DNA of 64,000 nt from JAWLHK01 sp041690355 [NCBI: bacterium] (GTDB lineage: Bacteria > J088 > JAWLBW01): positions 1-64,000 of the forward strand of contig JAWLHK010000012.1 in NCBI GenBank assembly GCA_041690355.1, given 5' to 3'. This document shows, in pieces, positions 1 to 8,688 of this stretch; within the stretch, counting starts at the first letter, position 1, and each line of letters begins with the position of its first letter. Under the pieces are notes generated by a model. That model saw only the letters and a list, made by a program, of their open reading frames with translations, did not search any database and was not told where the DNA came from. A program made the translations under genes and the position numbers.

Positions 1-2198
1 AAGTCCTTCGCGTCGACGCCGAGCGACAGCAGGTACTTGCCGGCCGGGCTGTCCTTCTTGATGGAACCGGCCGGCGAGATGTGGTCGGTCGTGACCGAAT
101 CGCCCAGCACGGCCAGCACGCGGGCCCCCTGGATGTCCTTGACCCCCGGTGCTTCCTTCGGCATGTCCTGGAAGTACGGCGGATGCTGGATGTAGGTGCT
201 CTTCTCGTCCCACTGATAGAGATCGCTCTTCGGAGCGTCGAGCGAACGCCAGTTGTCGTCGCCGGCAAAGACGTCGGCGTACTGACGCTTGAACTGCTCG
301 CTGGTGACCTTCTCGCGCACCGTGGCCGCGACCTCTTCTGCGTCGGGCCAGACCTCCTTGAGGAAGACCGGCTCGCCGTTCGGATCGTAACCGAGCGGTT
401 CCTTCTCGAGATCGATGTCCATCGTGCCCGCGATGGCGTAGGCGACGACGAGCGGAGGCGACGCCAGGTAGTTGGCGCGCACGTCGGGATTGATGCGCCC
501 CTCGAAGTTCCGGTTCCCCGAGAGCACCGAGACGGCCACCAGGTTCCCTTCTTTGATGCCTGCGGAAACCGGTTCGGGCAGCGGGCCCGAGTTGCCGATG
601 CAGGTCGTGCAGCCGTAGCCGACGAGGTGAAATCCGAGGCCTTCCAGATACGGCAGCAGGCCCGCTTCGCGCAGGTATTCGGTGACGACCGTGCTGCCGG
701 GGGCGAGGCTCGTCTTGACCCACGGCTTCACGTCGAGGCCACGCTCGATGGCGTTCTTGGCCAGCAGGCCGGCGGCGACGAGCACGCCCGGGTTCGAGGT
801 GTTCGTGCAGCTCGTGATGGCGGCAATGACGACCGAGCCGTGGCCGAGGTTGAAGGCGGCACGCGGCGTGCGCACGGGAATGGCCTTCGCAATGGCGCCG
901 AGCGCGGGATCGATGACGCCGCCGGCGGCCACCGGCTGGCCCCCCTCGGTCACCCAGCGGTCGCGGGCTTCCTGCGGGATGTCCTTGATGTCCTTCTCCA
1001 TGAGCTCGAGCAGCGCCTTGCGGAAGGAGCGTTTGGAATCCTTGAGCGCAATGCGATCCTGCGGGCGCTTCGGGCCGGCGATGCTCGGTTCCACGGCCCC
1101 CAGATCGAGCTCGAGCGTATCGGAGAACGCCGGGTCGGCCATGTCGTCGGTGCGGAACAGTCCCTGCTCTTTCGCGTAGGCTTCGACCAGTTCGATGAGG
1201 TCGTCGGGGCGCCCGGAGAAGCGCAGGTATTCGAGCGTCTTCGCGTCGATGGGGAAGTAGCCGATGGTCGCGCCGTACTCGGGCGCCATGTTTGAAATCG
1301 TCGCCCGGTCAGCAATGGAAAGCGACGAGAGGCCGGCGCCGAAGAATTCCACGAACTTGCCGACGACCCCCCTCTTGCGCAGCATCTGGGTCACCGTGAG
1401 CACGAGGTCGGTCGCGGTCGTGCCGGGCTTGAGCTTGCCGGTCAGCTTGAAGCCGACGACTTCGGGGATCAGCATGGAGACCGGACGGCCGAGCATGGCC
1501 GCTTCGGCTTCGATGCCGCCCACGCCCCAGCCGACGACGCCAAGCCCGTTGACCATCGGGGTGTGCGAGTCGGTGCCCACGAGCGTGTCGGGATAGGCCC
1601 AGCCGTTCGCTTCGTTGCGGAAGACGACCGGCGCAAGAAACTCCAGGTTCACTTGGTGCACGATGCCGGTGTCCGGCGGCACAACGCGGAAGTTCGAGAA
1701 GGCCTTCTGCCCCCACTTGAGGAACACGTAGCGTTCCTTGTTCCGCTCGAACTCCAGGTCGGCGTTGCGCTGCATGGCGTTGGCCGAACCGAAGTAGTCG
1801 ATCTGCACCGAGTGATCGATGACGAGATCGACCGGCTGCAGCGGATTGATCTTGTTCGGGTCACCGCCCATGCGCTGCATGGCGTCGCGCATGGCGGCCA
1901 GGTCGACGATGGCCGGCACGCCGGTGAAGTCCTGCAGCAGGACGCGGGCCGGCATGTAGGCGATCTCCTTCTCGGGCGTCTTGGACGGACTCCAGTTCAG
2001 CACCGCCTCGATGTCGGTCTTCGTGACCAGCTCGCCGTCTTCGCGGCGGGCGAGGTTCTCGAGCAGGATCTTCATCGACATCGGCAGCTTCGACACTTTG
2101 CCGCCGCTGGCCTTGTCGAGCGCCTTGAGCGAAGCGATGGTCCACGACTTGCCGCCGACCTGCAGTTTCGCGTGGGACTGGAAGCTGTCTTGCGCCAT
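1..2198 (-). CDS. acnA: Aconitate hydratase (AcnA/IRP1 type), C-terminus beyond window edge
   Basis: Interconverts citrate and isocitrate through cis-aconitate in the TCA cycle, in the cytoplasm. The minus-strand frame is open from ATG at 2198 to the window edge, giving about 732 of the roughly 900 residues usual for AcnA; the C-terminal swivel domain is mostly missing because the window ends. The 4Fe-4S ligand motifs are visible: SCTNTSNPG near residue 462 and [10 protein letters not shown] near residues 529-534. The substrate-binding motif [11 protein letters not shown] and a C-terminal [13 protein letters not shown] are also present. The start is preceded by a weak GAGG and a TAGAAT -10 box. 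The family call is firm; acnA rather than acnB follows from domain order. Confidence 0.97.
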   Translation of the reverse strand, partial: MAQDSFQSHAKLQVGGKSWTIASLKALDKASGGKVSKLPMSMKILLENLARREDGELVTKTDIEAVLNWSPSKTPEKEIAYMPARVLLQDFTGVPAIVDLAAMRDAMQRMGGDPNKINPLQPVDLVIDHSVQIDYFGSANAMQRNADLEFERNKERYVFLKWGQKAFSNFRVVPPDTGIVHQVNLEFLAPVVFRNEANGWAYPDTLVGTDSHTPMVNGLGVVGWGVGGIEAEAAMLGRPVSMLIPEVVGFKLTGKLKPGTTATDLVLTVTQMLRKRGVVGKFVEFFGAGLSSLSIADRATISNMAPEYGATIGYFPIDAKTLEYLRFSGRPDDLIELVEAYAKEQGLFRTDDMADPAFSDTLELDLGAVEPSIAGPKRPQDRIALKDSKRSFRKALLELMEKDIKDIPQEARDRWVTEGGQPVAAGGVIDPALGAIAKAIPVRTPRAAFNLGHGSVVIAAITSCTNTSNPGVLVAAGLLAKNAIERGLDVKPWVKTSLAPGSTVVTEYLREAGLLPYLEGLGFHLVGYGCTTCIGNSGPLPEPVSAGIKEGNLVAVSVLSGNRNFEGRINPDVRANYLASPPLVVAYAIAGTMDIDLEKEPLGYDPNGEPVFLKEVWPDAEEVAATVREKVTSEQFKRQYADVFAGDDNWRSLDAPKSDLYQWDEKSTYIQHPPYFQDMPKEAPGVKDIQGARVLAVLGDSVTTDHISPAGSIKKDSPAGKYLLSLGVDAKD

Positions 2199-2225
2199 GA
2201 GAACCTCGGGAAGGATAAAAGGGTT

Positions 2226-2254
2226 ATTCTAGCACTCCGGGCGGCGGGGGGTCG
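2226..2254 (-). promoter_or_regulatory. Putative sigma-70 promoter of acnA
   Basis: On the minus strand a TAGAAT -10 hexamer (2226-2231) lies 17 bp from a weak -35 (CGACCC at 2249-2254). The transcript would begin near 2219 and carry a short leader before the ATG at 2198. The -10 is identical to that found before ilvN. Confidence 0.4.
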
Positions 2255-2263
2255 AGCCCTCGG

Positions 2264-2298
2264 CAATGATCAATGGCCAATGATCAATGATCAATGGC
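2264..2298. repeat. Heptad tandem repeat array (CAATGAT/CAATGGC family)
   Basis: Five consecutive 7-bp units alternate between CAATGAT and CAATGGC with no spacer. The array lies in the 370-bp gap between acnA and the patatin gene. The rest of that gap (2299-2567) is GC-rich and I see no gene or clear signal in it. Confidence 0.85.
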
Positions 2299-2567
2299 CG
2301 AGAAGCAAGGGCGTGGGTGACCGGAGGGGAAGCCCGGTCTTCACGTCTGCCCGCTGGAGGATGCTCCCCGCATCCCTTCCGGTGAACAGGGGTTCTGCGT
2401 GCCGGAGGGGCGCTTCTCGATAGCCCGGGACGGAAGCCCCGGGATGACGGGGGGGTGTGCGGATTTCCCCGGGGTCGGAAGCGCCGGCACGGCGCGCGCG
2501 AGCCGTCCTTCATGTCCACGGCCGCAGCGATCAGGATAGCCCGGGGGACCGAGGGCGCACTGTGACG

Positions 2568-3848
2568 CTACGCGAATTCCTCGGTCTTGGGTCCCCCTCC
2601 AAGGGGAACGGCGGGGGGTGCCTCCAGGAACGCAATCAGCTCGTCACGGCGCTTCGCCGCATCCTCGTAACCCAGTTGCGCCAGACAGCGCGTGTACTTC
2701 GGCTCGAAGACCAGGTAGCTGAACAGCTCCCGCCCCTCGACGGGATTCAGGGAAAGCAGGCGCATGGCGAACCGCTCGAACGCGCTGAAGCTTTCGTCGA
2801 GATAGGGGTTGTGGCGCAAGAGTTCCGCAAAGACCTCAGACAGGTCACGGCTCGGCTGAATGGCCAGGGCCGAGACCCGCCGCAGACCGCGTCCCGCGAT
2901 GTCTTCCCGATCCGTCCCCGCCGCCAGATGCGCGTTGATGCGATCGAGAAAGTCGGAGCCGTAGACCTCGCTCCCCCAGTCGATCAGCTTGTTGATGCGC
3001 GTGAGCTGCTCCATGTCGTAGGTGACGCGATCCTGGAAGATGCTGTCGGCGATGGCCGCCGCGATGCGGCCCACTCCAGGGGGCGTGTCCTTGACGGGAT
3101 GCTGGGCCTTCTCCGGCGCATGCATGCCGATGACGAGCACCCGATCGGCGCCGAGCTGAATGGCCGGGCTGATCGGCGTATTCAGGTGCAGGCCGCCGTC
3201 GGAGTAGAAGCACTCGCGGATCTGCACGGCGGGAAAAACGAATGGGATCGAAGCGCTCGCCGCCACGTGCCGCGGGTCGATGGGCACGTCGTAGACGGGA
3301 TACGGGCCGTGGTACTCCACTTCGGGTCGCTTCTCGAGGAACAGCTCGGTGCGATTGTAGGTCAGGTTCGTGGCGGCGAGCACGATGCCGTCCAGGTGCC
3401 CCGCGGCCAGGTTCCGGCGGATGTTCCCGAAGGGGATCAATTCCTTCAGGTATCCGGGCAGCGGACGCGCGTCAAAGAGCGACACGAAGCCGCGGGCGAG
3501 CGGATTCCGCTGTTTGCCCGGATTGAAGCGGAGAAAGTTGCCGGCGATGCTCGAGGTGGTCTGCAGGATGAATTTGCCGACTTCAGACCAGTCGCGGCGG
3601 TAGATGCGATCGCCGTCGATGTTCTCCCAGAGGCTTCGCAGCATGACCCCCTGCTCGCGGGGGTCGTCGGCGAACGCAGCGAGAAAGGCGGCGTTCACGG
3701 CGCCGACGCTCGTGCCGCAGTAGAGATCGAAGGGGATGGACCGCCACGGCTCGGGGAGCCCCGTGCGCAGATAGTGGACGACGCCGGCCTCGTAGGCGCC
3801 GCGCGCCCCGCCGCCCGACAGCACCAGTGCCAGCCGCCCGCGTTCCAT
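2568..3848 (-). CDS. Patatin-like phospholipase family protein
   Basis: Probable lipid acyl hydrolase using a Ser-Asp dyad. The oxyanion motif GGGARG is at residues 12-17, the nucleophile elbow GTSVG at 45-49 (Ser47), and the second dyad element SDGG near residue 216 followed by a proline-containing loop, the standard patatin order. At 426 residues it is longer than the core domain; the C-terminal ~130 residues are helical and unassigned. There is no signal peptide, so it is probably cytoplasmic or peripheral. The gene stands alone, with a repeat-rich region upstream. Substrate (phospholipid or triacylglycerol) cannot be told from sequence. Confidence 0.9.
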   Translation of the reverse strand: MERGRLALVLSGGGARGAYEAGVVHYLRTGLPEPWRSIPFDLYCGTSVGAVNAAFLAAFADDPREQGVMLRSLWENIDGDRIYRRDWSEVGKFILQTTSSIAGNFLRFNPGKQRNPLARGFVSLFDARPLPGYLKELIPFGNIRRNLAAGHLDGIVLAATNLTYNRTELFLEKRPEVEYHGPYPVYDVPIDPRHVAASASIPFVFPAVQIRECFYSDGGLHLNTPISPAIQLGADRVLVIGMHAPEKAQHPVKDTPPGVGRIAAAIADSIFQDRVTYDMEQLTRINKLIDWGSEVYGSDFLDRINAHLAAGTDREDIAGRGLRRVSALAIQPSRDLSEVFAELLRHNPYLDESFSAFERFAMRLLSLNPVEGRELFSYLVFEPKYTRCLAQLGYEDAAKRRDELIAFLEAPPAVPLGGGPKTEEFA

Positions 3849-3873
3849 GCGCCCACATCATACCGTGCGCGAG

Positions 3874-3936
3874 GCGCAAAGCGCCAAGCGCCGAGCGCTG
3901 AGCGCCGAGCGCTGAGCGCCGAGCCCCAAGCATCAA
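3874..3936. repeat. Heptad tandem repeat array (GCGCCGA/GCGCTGA family), nine units
   Basis: Nine contiguous 7-bp units of the form GCGCYRA, changing to GCCCCAA and GCATCAA at the right end. It begins 25 bp upstream of the patatin start codon and abuts the palindromic element at 3938. Related arrays occur at 9669 and 19522. Confidence 0.9.
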
Positions 3937-3937
3937 T

Positions 3938-4067
3938 CCGTTCGTGTCGAGCCGACCGCCGGCAGCAGCGCGAACGGCGACAGCGAGACAGACGCCTGGT
4001 ACTACTGGTGCGCTCCCTCGCTGTCGGCTTCCACTCCCGTTTCGGCCCGTCAGCTCGGGACGAACGG
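3938..4067. repeat. Long palindromic intergenic element, copy A
   Basis: Starts with CCGTTCGTGTCGAGC and ends with the complementary GCTCGGGACGAACGG. A second inner inverted pair (GGCGACAGCGAG near 4000 and CTCGCTGTCGGC near 4017-4028) gives a long imperfect stem-loop of about 130 bp. A relative is at 9805-9949 with the same outer and inner arms. No open frame of note lies within it. With the heptad arrays on both sides it fills the 305-bp gap before the next gene. Confidence 0.75.
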
Positions 4068-4076
4068 TGTCCCTGA

Positions 4077-4107
4077 AATCGTCAATCGTAAATTGTCAAT
4101 CGTCAAT
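4077..4107. repeat. Heptad tandem repeat array (AATCGTC family)
   Basis: Four 7-bp units (AATCGTC, AATCGTA, AATTGTC, AATCGTC) and a partial fifth, ending 10 bp before the -35 box of the next gene. The same family recurs at 9989, 17239 (reverse), 17380 and 19626. Confidence 0.88.
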
Positions 4108-4116
4108 GGCCCTCAA

Positions 4117-4146
4117 TTGACACCCATGGCCCCTCCCGACTATCCT
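4117..4146 (+). promoter_or_regulatory. Sigma-70 promoter with -10 seven bases before ATG
   Basis: A consensus TTGACA (4117-4122), an 18-bp spacer and TATCCT (4141-4146). Only seven bases separate the -10 from the ATG at 4154, and no Shine-Dalgarno is present. Transcription should therefore start at or next to the start codon, giving a leaderless mRNA. Confidence 0.65.
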
Positions 4147-4153
4147 TGTAAGC

Positions 4154-4954
4154 ATGTCTCTCCCGCCCGTTCAGCCCACCGTCCGCAATGTAACGTTCGA
4201 CGTCGAGCAGGCGCCGCGCTACTGGCACGGCGGCGACCCGGCGATCACGGCGCTCTTCAATGCGCTGTCGACACTGTTCCCCGAAGGGGAGAAGTTCTTC
4301 ATCCGCAGCGTGCGCCAGTTCTCCGATCGCATCACGGATCCGCAGCTGCAGGAAGATGTGAAGGCCTTCTGCGGGCAGGAGGCCGTGCACAGCCGCGAAC
4401 ACGACCGCCTCAATGCGCATATTCATGCGGAATGGGGCGACATCGTCCGCAAGAAGGAACGCGCCATCGGCGGCTTGCTGCGCTGGGCCGAAAAGCGCAT
4501 GACGCCGCACTACCGGCTCGCCGTCACCTGCGCCATCGAGCACTGGACGGCCATGCTCGCCGAGGCCGTGCTGTCGAACCCGGATATGCTCAAGGACGCT
4601 CCGCCCGAGATGGCGGCTATCTGGCGCTGGCACGCCCGGGAAGAGATCGAGCACAAGGCGGTCGCCTTCGACGTCTTCCGCACGGTGGGCGGACCCTTCT
4701 GGCTGCGCGCGCTCGCGTTCTTCAACGAAAGCATCCTGTTCATGACCGTGCTCGGCGTCATGATCAACGCGCTGCTCAAGGTAGACGGTCAACCGCGCTT
4801 GCGCAGCTGGATGCGCATCCTGGGCTTCTTCTGGTTCGGCCCGGTGAACGGGTTCCGCGTCCTGCGCCGCTGGGTGAGCTACTTCAATCCACGGTTCCAC
4901 CCGTGGAAGCATGACGATCGACCGCTGCTGCAGGCGGCCGAGCAGTATACCTGA
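4154..4954 (+). CDS. PF10118-type predicted metal-dependent hydrolase
   Basis: 266 residues, matching in length and pattern the family of predicted metal-dependent hydrolases (PF10118), which have a ferritin-like helical look. Putative metal ligands are in a QEAVHSREHD segment near residues 75-84 and an REEIEHKAVAFDVF segment near 162-175. A hydrophobic stretch (about residues 190-215) may be membrane-associating. The biochemical reaction is not known for the family. It is monocistronic, with a strong promoter whose -10 leaves almost no leader. The alternative upstream frame (from 4093) is a shadow. Confidence 0.85.
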   Translation: MSLPPVQPTVRNVTFDVEQAPRYWHGGDPAITALFNALSTLFPEGEKFFIRSVRQFSDRITDPQLQEDVKAFCGQEAVHSREHDRLNAHIHAEWGDIVRKKERAIGGLLRWAEKRMTPHYRLAVTCAIEHWTAMLAEAVLSNPDMLKDAPPEMAAIWRWHAREEIEHKAVAFDVFRTVGGPFWLRALAFFNESILFMTVLGVMINALLKVDGQPRLRSWMRILGFFWFGPVNGFRVLRRWVSYFNPRFHPWKHDDRPLLQAAEQYT

Positions 4955-4960
4955 CGGTCG

Positions 4961-5004
4961 TCGGACCCCCCATCCGCTTCGCTACGGGGGGCAATGCGCC
5001 GGAC
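4961..5004. repeat. Dispersed intergenic hairpin repeat, copy 1, followed by further hairpins
   Basis: The block CCCCCCATCCGCTTCGCT continues into CGGGGGGCAATGCG, a C6/G6 hairpin. It is repeated almost exactly at 18941-18979. Two more hairpins follow in the same gap: CCCTCCTCCTC (5050-5060) with GAGGAGGAGGG (5065-5075), and GACCCGCC (5123-5130) with GGCGGGTC (5154-5161). The ~245-bp gap holds no gene. Confidence 0.7.
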
Positions 5005-5200
5005 CACCGACAGCGCCACCACCTCCCGCCTGCGCTGCCGCGCATGGCGCCCTCCTCCTCCAGCGAGGAGGAGGGGGGGAGTGCTCACCGATCGACAACT
5101 GTTCTTTCCCTTCGAGATCATTGACCCGCCGCCTTGCGAAGGCGGAGGGTCCGGGCGGGTCGATCCCGCCCGGGGGAGGTGGTAGATACCCGGCAGCCCC

Positions 5201-5812
5201 TCACATCCCCAACGGAATCTCCCCCCGCACGCTCGTAAGGCTCCCGTGCGGACCCACGTCGCCCACGGCAATCGCGCGGGCGTAGCCCACGGCCCGCACG
5301 TCGCCGAGCAGCGCCCGCGCCGCTTCGATGCGCTCGGGGGGAACCTTGCCGATCGTGAAGTGCGGCGACCAGGCGTCGAGCGACTGGGGAAACCCGATGT
5401 GGTCGAGGCGAGCCTGCTCCTCGGGATTCAGGCGGTCGCGCCTGTCCTCCCAGATGGCGGCGCGCGCGTTCCCGTGCAGCGGCTGCAGCTTGTGGATCAT
5501 CCAGCGGTGCAGATGATCCAGCGCGGCGCTTCTGTCCACCAGCGCGAGCACGGTCCCCTGCGGCGACACCATCGCGCGCCGCACATGGATCGCCACGTCG
5601 CGCACGTCGGCCACATTGTTCCGCACGAGCGGTTCGATGAGCGGAACACAATCCGGCTCGTACCCGGTCATGTAGAGCGTGAGGTGCGGATGCGGCGGCG
5701 CATCGGGCTGCAGAACGAGGCTGTTGCCGGCGCCATCCGCCAGCAGGGCCGACAGTTCCGCCAGCGTGCGCGCCAGGTTCTCGTCGGGCAGGAGAGCGAC
5801 GTTGATGTCCAT
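5201..5812 (-). CDS. 2H phosphoesterase / 2'-5' RNA ligase-like protein
   Basis: 203 residues with the two histidine motifs that define the 2H superfamily: HLTLY near residue 43 and HFTIGK near residue 130. These form a symmetric active site acting on 2',3'-cyclic or 2'-5' phosphodiesters. The start is ATG at 5812 (MDINVALLPDE); a longer frame to 5830 lacks support. It is divergent from the flavoprotein gene at 5891. The substrate (tRNA half, cyclic nucleotide or other) is not determined. Confidence 0.85.
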   Translation of the reverse strand: MDINVALLPDENLARTLAELSALLADGAGNSLVLQPDAPPHPHLTLYMTGYEPDCVPLIEPLVRNNVADVRDVAIHVRRAMVSPQGTVLALVDRSAALDHLHRWMIHKLQPLHGNARAAIWEDRRDRLNPEEQARLDHIGFPQSLDAWSPHFTIGKVPPERIEAARALLGDVRAVGYARAIAVGDVGPHGSLTSVRGEIPLGM

Positions 5813-5890
5813 GCGCTCAGTGTACCGCACCGCCCGCCATGCGCGGGGCGCGCGTCTCCGGTAAACTGACCGCTTCGGAGGACGATTCGC

Positions 5891-7495
5891 ATGTCACGTC
5901 GCAGCTTCTGGGGTTGGGGATACGAAGATCAGGCGCTCACGCCCGAACAGCGCGAGCCGCTCAAGATGCTCACGCAGATGCAGTTTCCCCAGGCCGCGCC
6001 CGAGCCGGTCACGCCGCCGCGCCTCGAGGAGATCGAGCTGCGCGCGCCCCGCATTGCGCCGCCGGCTTCGCTCGCGGAAATCGTCAGCACCGACAAACAC
6101 GAGCGCGCGGCGCACACGTACGGAAAAGCCTATCGCGACATCGTGCGCGCGCTGGAGCGGAACTTCACGGCCGCCCCCGACGCCGTGGCCTTCCCGCGGA
6201 GCGAAGCGGAGATCGGCGACGTGCTCGACTGGTGCGCGCGCGAGCGCATCGCGGTCATCCCCTACGGCGGCGGGTCGTCGGTGGTCGGCGGGGTGGAACA
6301 TCGGTACGAGGGGGACTGGCGCGGCGCCCTCACGCTCGACATGCGCAACATGAACCGCCTTCTGGAAGTGGACTCCGTCTCGCGGGCCGCGCGGATTGAA
6401 GGGGGCATCTACGGGCCGGCCCTCGAAGAAGCGCTGAAGCCGCACGGCTACTCGATTCGCCACTATCCGCAGTCCTTTGAATTTTCCACGCTCGGCGGCT
6501 GGGTGGCTACGCGCGCCGGCGGTCATTACGCGACCAACTACACCCACATCGACGACTTTGTGGAATCGGTGCGCGTGCTCACGCCGCGCGGCGACCTGGA
6601 AAGCCGCCGTCTTCCCGGCAGCGGCGCGGGACCCTCGCCCGACCGGATGTTCATCGGATCCGAGGGGGCGCTGGGGATCATCACGTCGGCGTGGATGCGC
6701 GTGCAGGATCGCCCGAAGTTCCGCGCGGCGGCGACGGTGAAATTCGACGACTTCCTCGACGGGGCCGAAGCCGCGCGCCTGATTGCGCAATCGGGACTCT
6801 TTCCGGCCAACTGCCGACTCATCGACGCGCAGGAAGCCTTCAACAACGGCGTGGGCGACGGCTCGGCGAATCTCCTGCTGCTCGGGTTCGAATCCGCGGA
6901 TCATCCGCTCGATCCCTGGATGGACCGTGCGCTCGAGATCGCCCGCGGCTGCGGCGGGCAGGTTTCCGAAGGAACCGGGCGCACCAAGGTGACCCAGGAA
7001 GGAGAACGCGAGGGTTCGGCCGGCGACTGGCGCAACATGTTCATCCGCGCGCCGTACATGCGCGACGCCCTGGCGCTGCTCGGGATGATCGTGGAAACCT
7101 TCGAAACGAGCATCACGTGGGAGCGTTTCCGCGAGTTCCACTTCGCGATCACCGAGGCCGTCACCGCGGCGGCGCACGAGGTCTGCGGGGGCGCCATCGT
7201 CACCTGCCGCTTTACACACGTCTACCCCGACGGTCCGGCGCCCTACTACACGGTGCTCGCGCCGGGCAAGCCCGGAAGTTCCCGGGTCACCCAGTGGGAC
7301 GAGCTCAAGCGCGCGGCTTCCGAGGCGCTCCACAAGCACGGGGGAACGATCACGCATCACCACGCCGTCGGCCGCGATCACCGCCCGTGGTACGACCACC
7401 AGCGCCCCGATCTCTTCGCCGACGCCCTGCGCGCCGCCAAGCGCACCCTGGACCCCGAGGGGATGCTGAATCCCGGCGTGCTGATCGATGCGTGA
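5891..7495 (+). CDS. FAD-linked oxidase of the alkyldihydroxyacetonephosphate synthase type
   Basis: 534 residues. It contains an FAD_binding_4 (PCMH/VAO) domain, with the PYGGGSSVVGG pyrophosphate loop near residue 130 and the STLGGWVATRAGG segment near 198, followed by an FAD-oxidase C domain. The C-terminal HHHAVGRDHRPWY motif near residue 493 matches the HHG-type active-site loop of alkyl-DHAP synthase, the enzyme that makes the ether bond in ether lipids. GGAGGA 8 bp upstream supports the ATG at 5891. No ether-lipid partner gene is adjacent, so the exact substrate is an inference; D-lactate or glycolate oxidase-like activity is less likely given the motif. Confidence 0.88.
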   Translation: MSRRSFWGWGYEDQALTPEQREPLKMLTQMQFPQAAPEPVTPPRLEEIELRAPRIAPPASLAEIVSTDKHERAAHTYGKAYRDIVRALERNFTAAPDAVAFPRSEAEIGDVLDWCARERIAVIPYGGGSSVVGGVEHRYEGDWRGALTLDMRNMNRLLEVDSVSRAARIEGGIYGPALEEALKPHGYSIRHYPQSFEFSTLGGWVATRAGGHYATNYTHIDDFVESVRVLTPRGDLESRRLPGSGAGPSPDRMFIGSEGALGIITSAWMRVQDRPKFRAAATVKFDDFLDGAEAARLIAQSGLFPANCRLIDAQEAFNNGVGDGSANLLLLGFESADHPLDPWMDRALEIARGCGGQVSEGTGRTKVTQEGEREGSAGDWRNMFIRAPYMRDALALLGMIVETFETSITWERFREFHFAITEAVTAAAHEVCGGAIVTCRFTHVYPDGPAPYYTVLAPGKPGSSRVTQWDELKRAASEALHKHGGTITHHHAVGRDHRPWYDHQRPDLFADALRAAKRTLDPEGMLNPGVLIDA

Positions 7496-7513
7496 GCCGT
7501 CGTCCGACGCTGG

Positions 7514-7543
7514 TTGACAGCATGCGATTCAGTTCGCGAGAAT
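7514..7543 (+). promoter_or_regulatory. Putative promoter of the Phd-like antitoxin gene
   Basis: TTGACA at 7514-7519, 18-bp spacer, GAGAAT at 7538-7543, then six bases to the ATG at 7550. The -35 is consensus and the -10 matches 4 of 6. As at 4154 and 12521 this would give a leaderless transcript. Confidence 0.45.
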
Positions 7544-7549
7544 CGGATC

Positions 7550-8290
7550 ATGCCTGTCGAAGTAAACATATCCGACGCGAAGAAAAGGCTGTCACGCCTT
7601 CTGCGGTCGGTAGAGGAAGGCGAGGAGTTCCTCATCACGCGTGATGGCCGACGCGTTGCCAGGTTGACGCCGTATTCGCACAGGCCGGATCTCAGCTGGA
7701 TAGGGAAGGCGCGCGGAAAAGTCCGAATGCACGCAGATTTGGACGCGCCTCTGCCGGGATTCGAGGGGGCGATTTCTACAAGTGACCCGGCGTTAGTCGC
7801 GTTCCTACCCATACGGCACATACACGAAAGAATACCGATCCGGCGGAAAATCACGCGTGTTCCGCGTAACCAGACGCAGGCCTTCGCGAAGCGCCAGCGC
7901 GGCCTGAAACGCATCGGGCAGTTTCCACTTTTCCCGCGCGCGCAGACGGGCCGCTTCGTCGGCCAGTTCGAAGTCCGCGGCCAGAAACGCGAACGAGCGC
8001 AAGAGATCGCGGATGCGGTCCCGCTCTTTATCGGCTGCGCCGGCCAGCGTCTCGGCGACGGTTATGAACGATACGCAACTGTCGAGGCCGGCTTCGAGAA
8101 GAAAACGGCGCGCGGCCTCAATGCCGTTGAGGTGGTCGATGAGAAGGGTGGAGTCGAGCAGAAAATGCGGGCGGACGCTCACCGGTCCCATTCCCTGCGC
8201 AGCCGGCGCACGGCAGCCACCGAGTCTTCGCCACGCCGGATGCCGAAGGTGGCATCAAGCCGTTTCGCGAGCGTGGCCCGTTCTTCGTGA
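7550..8290 (+). CDS. Orphan Phd/YefM-type antitoxin whose frame runs on into an antisense gene
   Basis: The first ~75 residues are a clear Phd/YefM antitoxin: MPVEVNISDAKKRLSRLL, then EEGEEFLITRDGRRVARL, ending in a toxin-binding-type tail APLPGFEG near 7770. A normal member stops here at 75-85 residues and is followed by a PIN toxin on the same strand. In this case no stop occurs: the frame continues to 8290 antisense to the vapC gene (7805-8182), giving 247 residues whose last ~165 do not look like protein. Likely a rearranged remnant that lost its natural stop and partner. The start and antitoxin half are well supported; the real C-terminus is not. Confidence 0.5.
   Translation: MPVEVNISDAKKRLSRLLRSVEEGEEFLITRDGRRVARLTPYSHRPDLSWIGKARGKVRMHADLDAPLPGFEGAISTSDPALVAFLPIRHIHERIPIRRKITRVPRNQTQAFAKRQRGLKRIGQFPLFPRAQTGRFVGQFEVRGQKRERAQEIADAVPLFIGCAGQRLGDGYERYATVEAGFEKKTARGLNAVEVVDEKGGVEQKMRADAHRSHSLRSRRTAATESSPRRMPKVASSRFASVARSS
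7805..8182 (-). CDS. vapC: VapC-type PIN-domain toxin (ribonuclease)
   Basis: About 125 residues. PIN-domain acidic residues are in place: LLDSTLLIDHL near the N-terminus, TVAETLAG near 45, LPDAFQAALA near 92, and a TRNTRDF strand. These coordinate Mg2+ for RNA cleavage. GTG at 8182 overlaps the antitoxin stop as GTGA, the coupling used elsewhere in this genome; an upstream in-frame ATG (8191) is possible. It forms an operon with the ribbon-helix-helix antitoxin at 8179-8433. Its 3' end lies opposite the run-on tail of the Phd-like gene. Confidence 0.88.
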   Translation of the reverse strand: MSVRPHFLLDSTLLIDHLNGIEAARRFLLEAGLDSCVSFITVAETLAGAADKERDRIRDLLRSFAFLAADFELADEAARLRAREKWKLPDAFQAALALREGLRLVTRNTRDFPPDRYSFVYVPYG

Positions 8291-8433
8291 CGGGTGCGAT
8301 ATTCAGCGACCGCTTCGCGCACGATCTCGGCCATGCTCTCCTCCCGCTCGCGGCTCATCTTTTCGAGCCACGCCCGCTCTTCGGCCGGGAGGGTGATCAA
8401 GAGACGAGGCGGCAATGCAGGCTTGCGCGTCAT
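8179..8433 (-). CDS. vapB: Ribbon-helix-helix antitoxin (VapB-like)
   Basis: 84 residues. The N-terminus PRLLITLPAEERAWLEKM, then MAEIVREAVAEYR, is the beta-strand-helix-helix of an Arc/CopG DNA-binding fold. The C-terminal ~35 residues should wrap the PIN toxin encoded immediately downstream (4-nt GTGA overlap). A 9-bp inverted repeat starts exactly at the start codon, fitting autoregulation. No Shine-Dalgarno is visible. Confidence 0.85.
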   Translation of the reverse strand: MTRKPALPPRLLITLPAEERAWLEKMSREREESMAEIVREAVAEYRTRHEERATLAKRLDATFGIRRGEDSVAAVRRLRREWDR

Positions 8434-8462
8434 GATATCACTTTATCACATTCGTGATATCA
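8433..8462. promoter_or_regulatory. Operator palindrome of the vapBC pair
   Basis: TGATATCAC (8433-8441) and GTGATATCA (8454-8462) form a perfect 9-bp inverted repeat with a 12-bp AT-rich spacer containing a GATAAA -10-like element on the minus strand. It touches the antitoxin ATG. RHH antitoxins typically bind such arms cooperatively. Confidence 0.75.
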
Positions 8463-8688
8463 GTGGACAGGGACAGGGTGCGCGCATGATCAATGTCGAT
8501 GATCAATGCCGAATCCCGAGGCGAGGCCCACACGGTTCGTGGGTTTCAGGTGGAGTCGGTGGCTGCAAGGACGCCCTCACGCTGGCGGCGCTTCCGCTGG
8601 TCGCGCCCGTCGGCTCAGGACGGGAAGTCGCTGCGCGAAGGATCCATGACCGATTGGTAATGCCGCACCGGACAAGTCTGGCGCCGAA

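Noticed and set aside
81-2423. Long plus-strand frames opposite the aconitase gene (for example 81-1295 and 1563-2423)
   Set aside because: Antisense to a complete-looking aconitase frame; sequence is Arg/Asp/Gly-rich low-complexity with no motif, typical of high-GC shadows.
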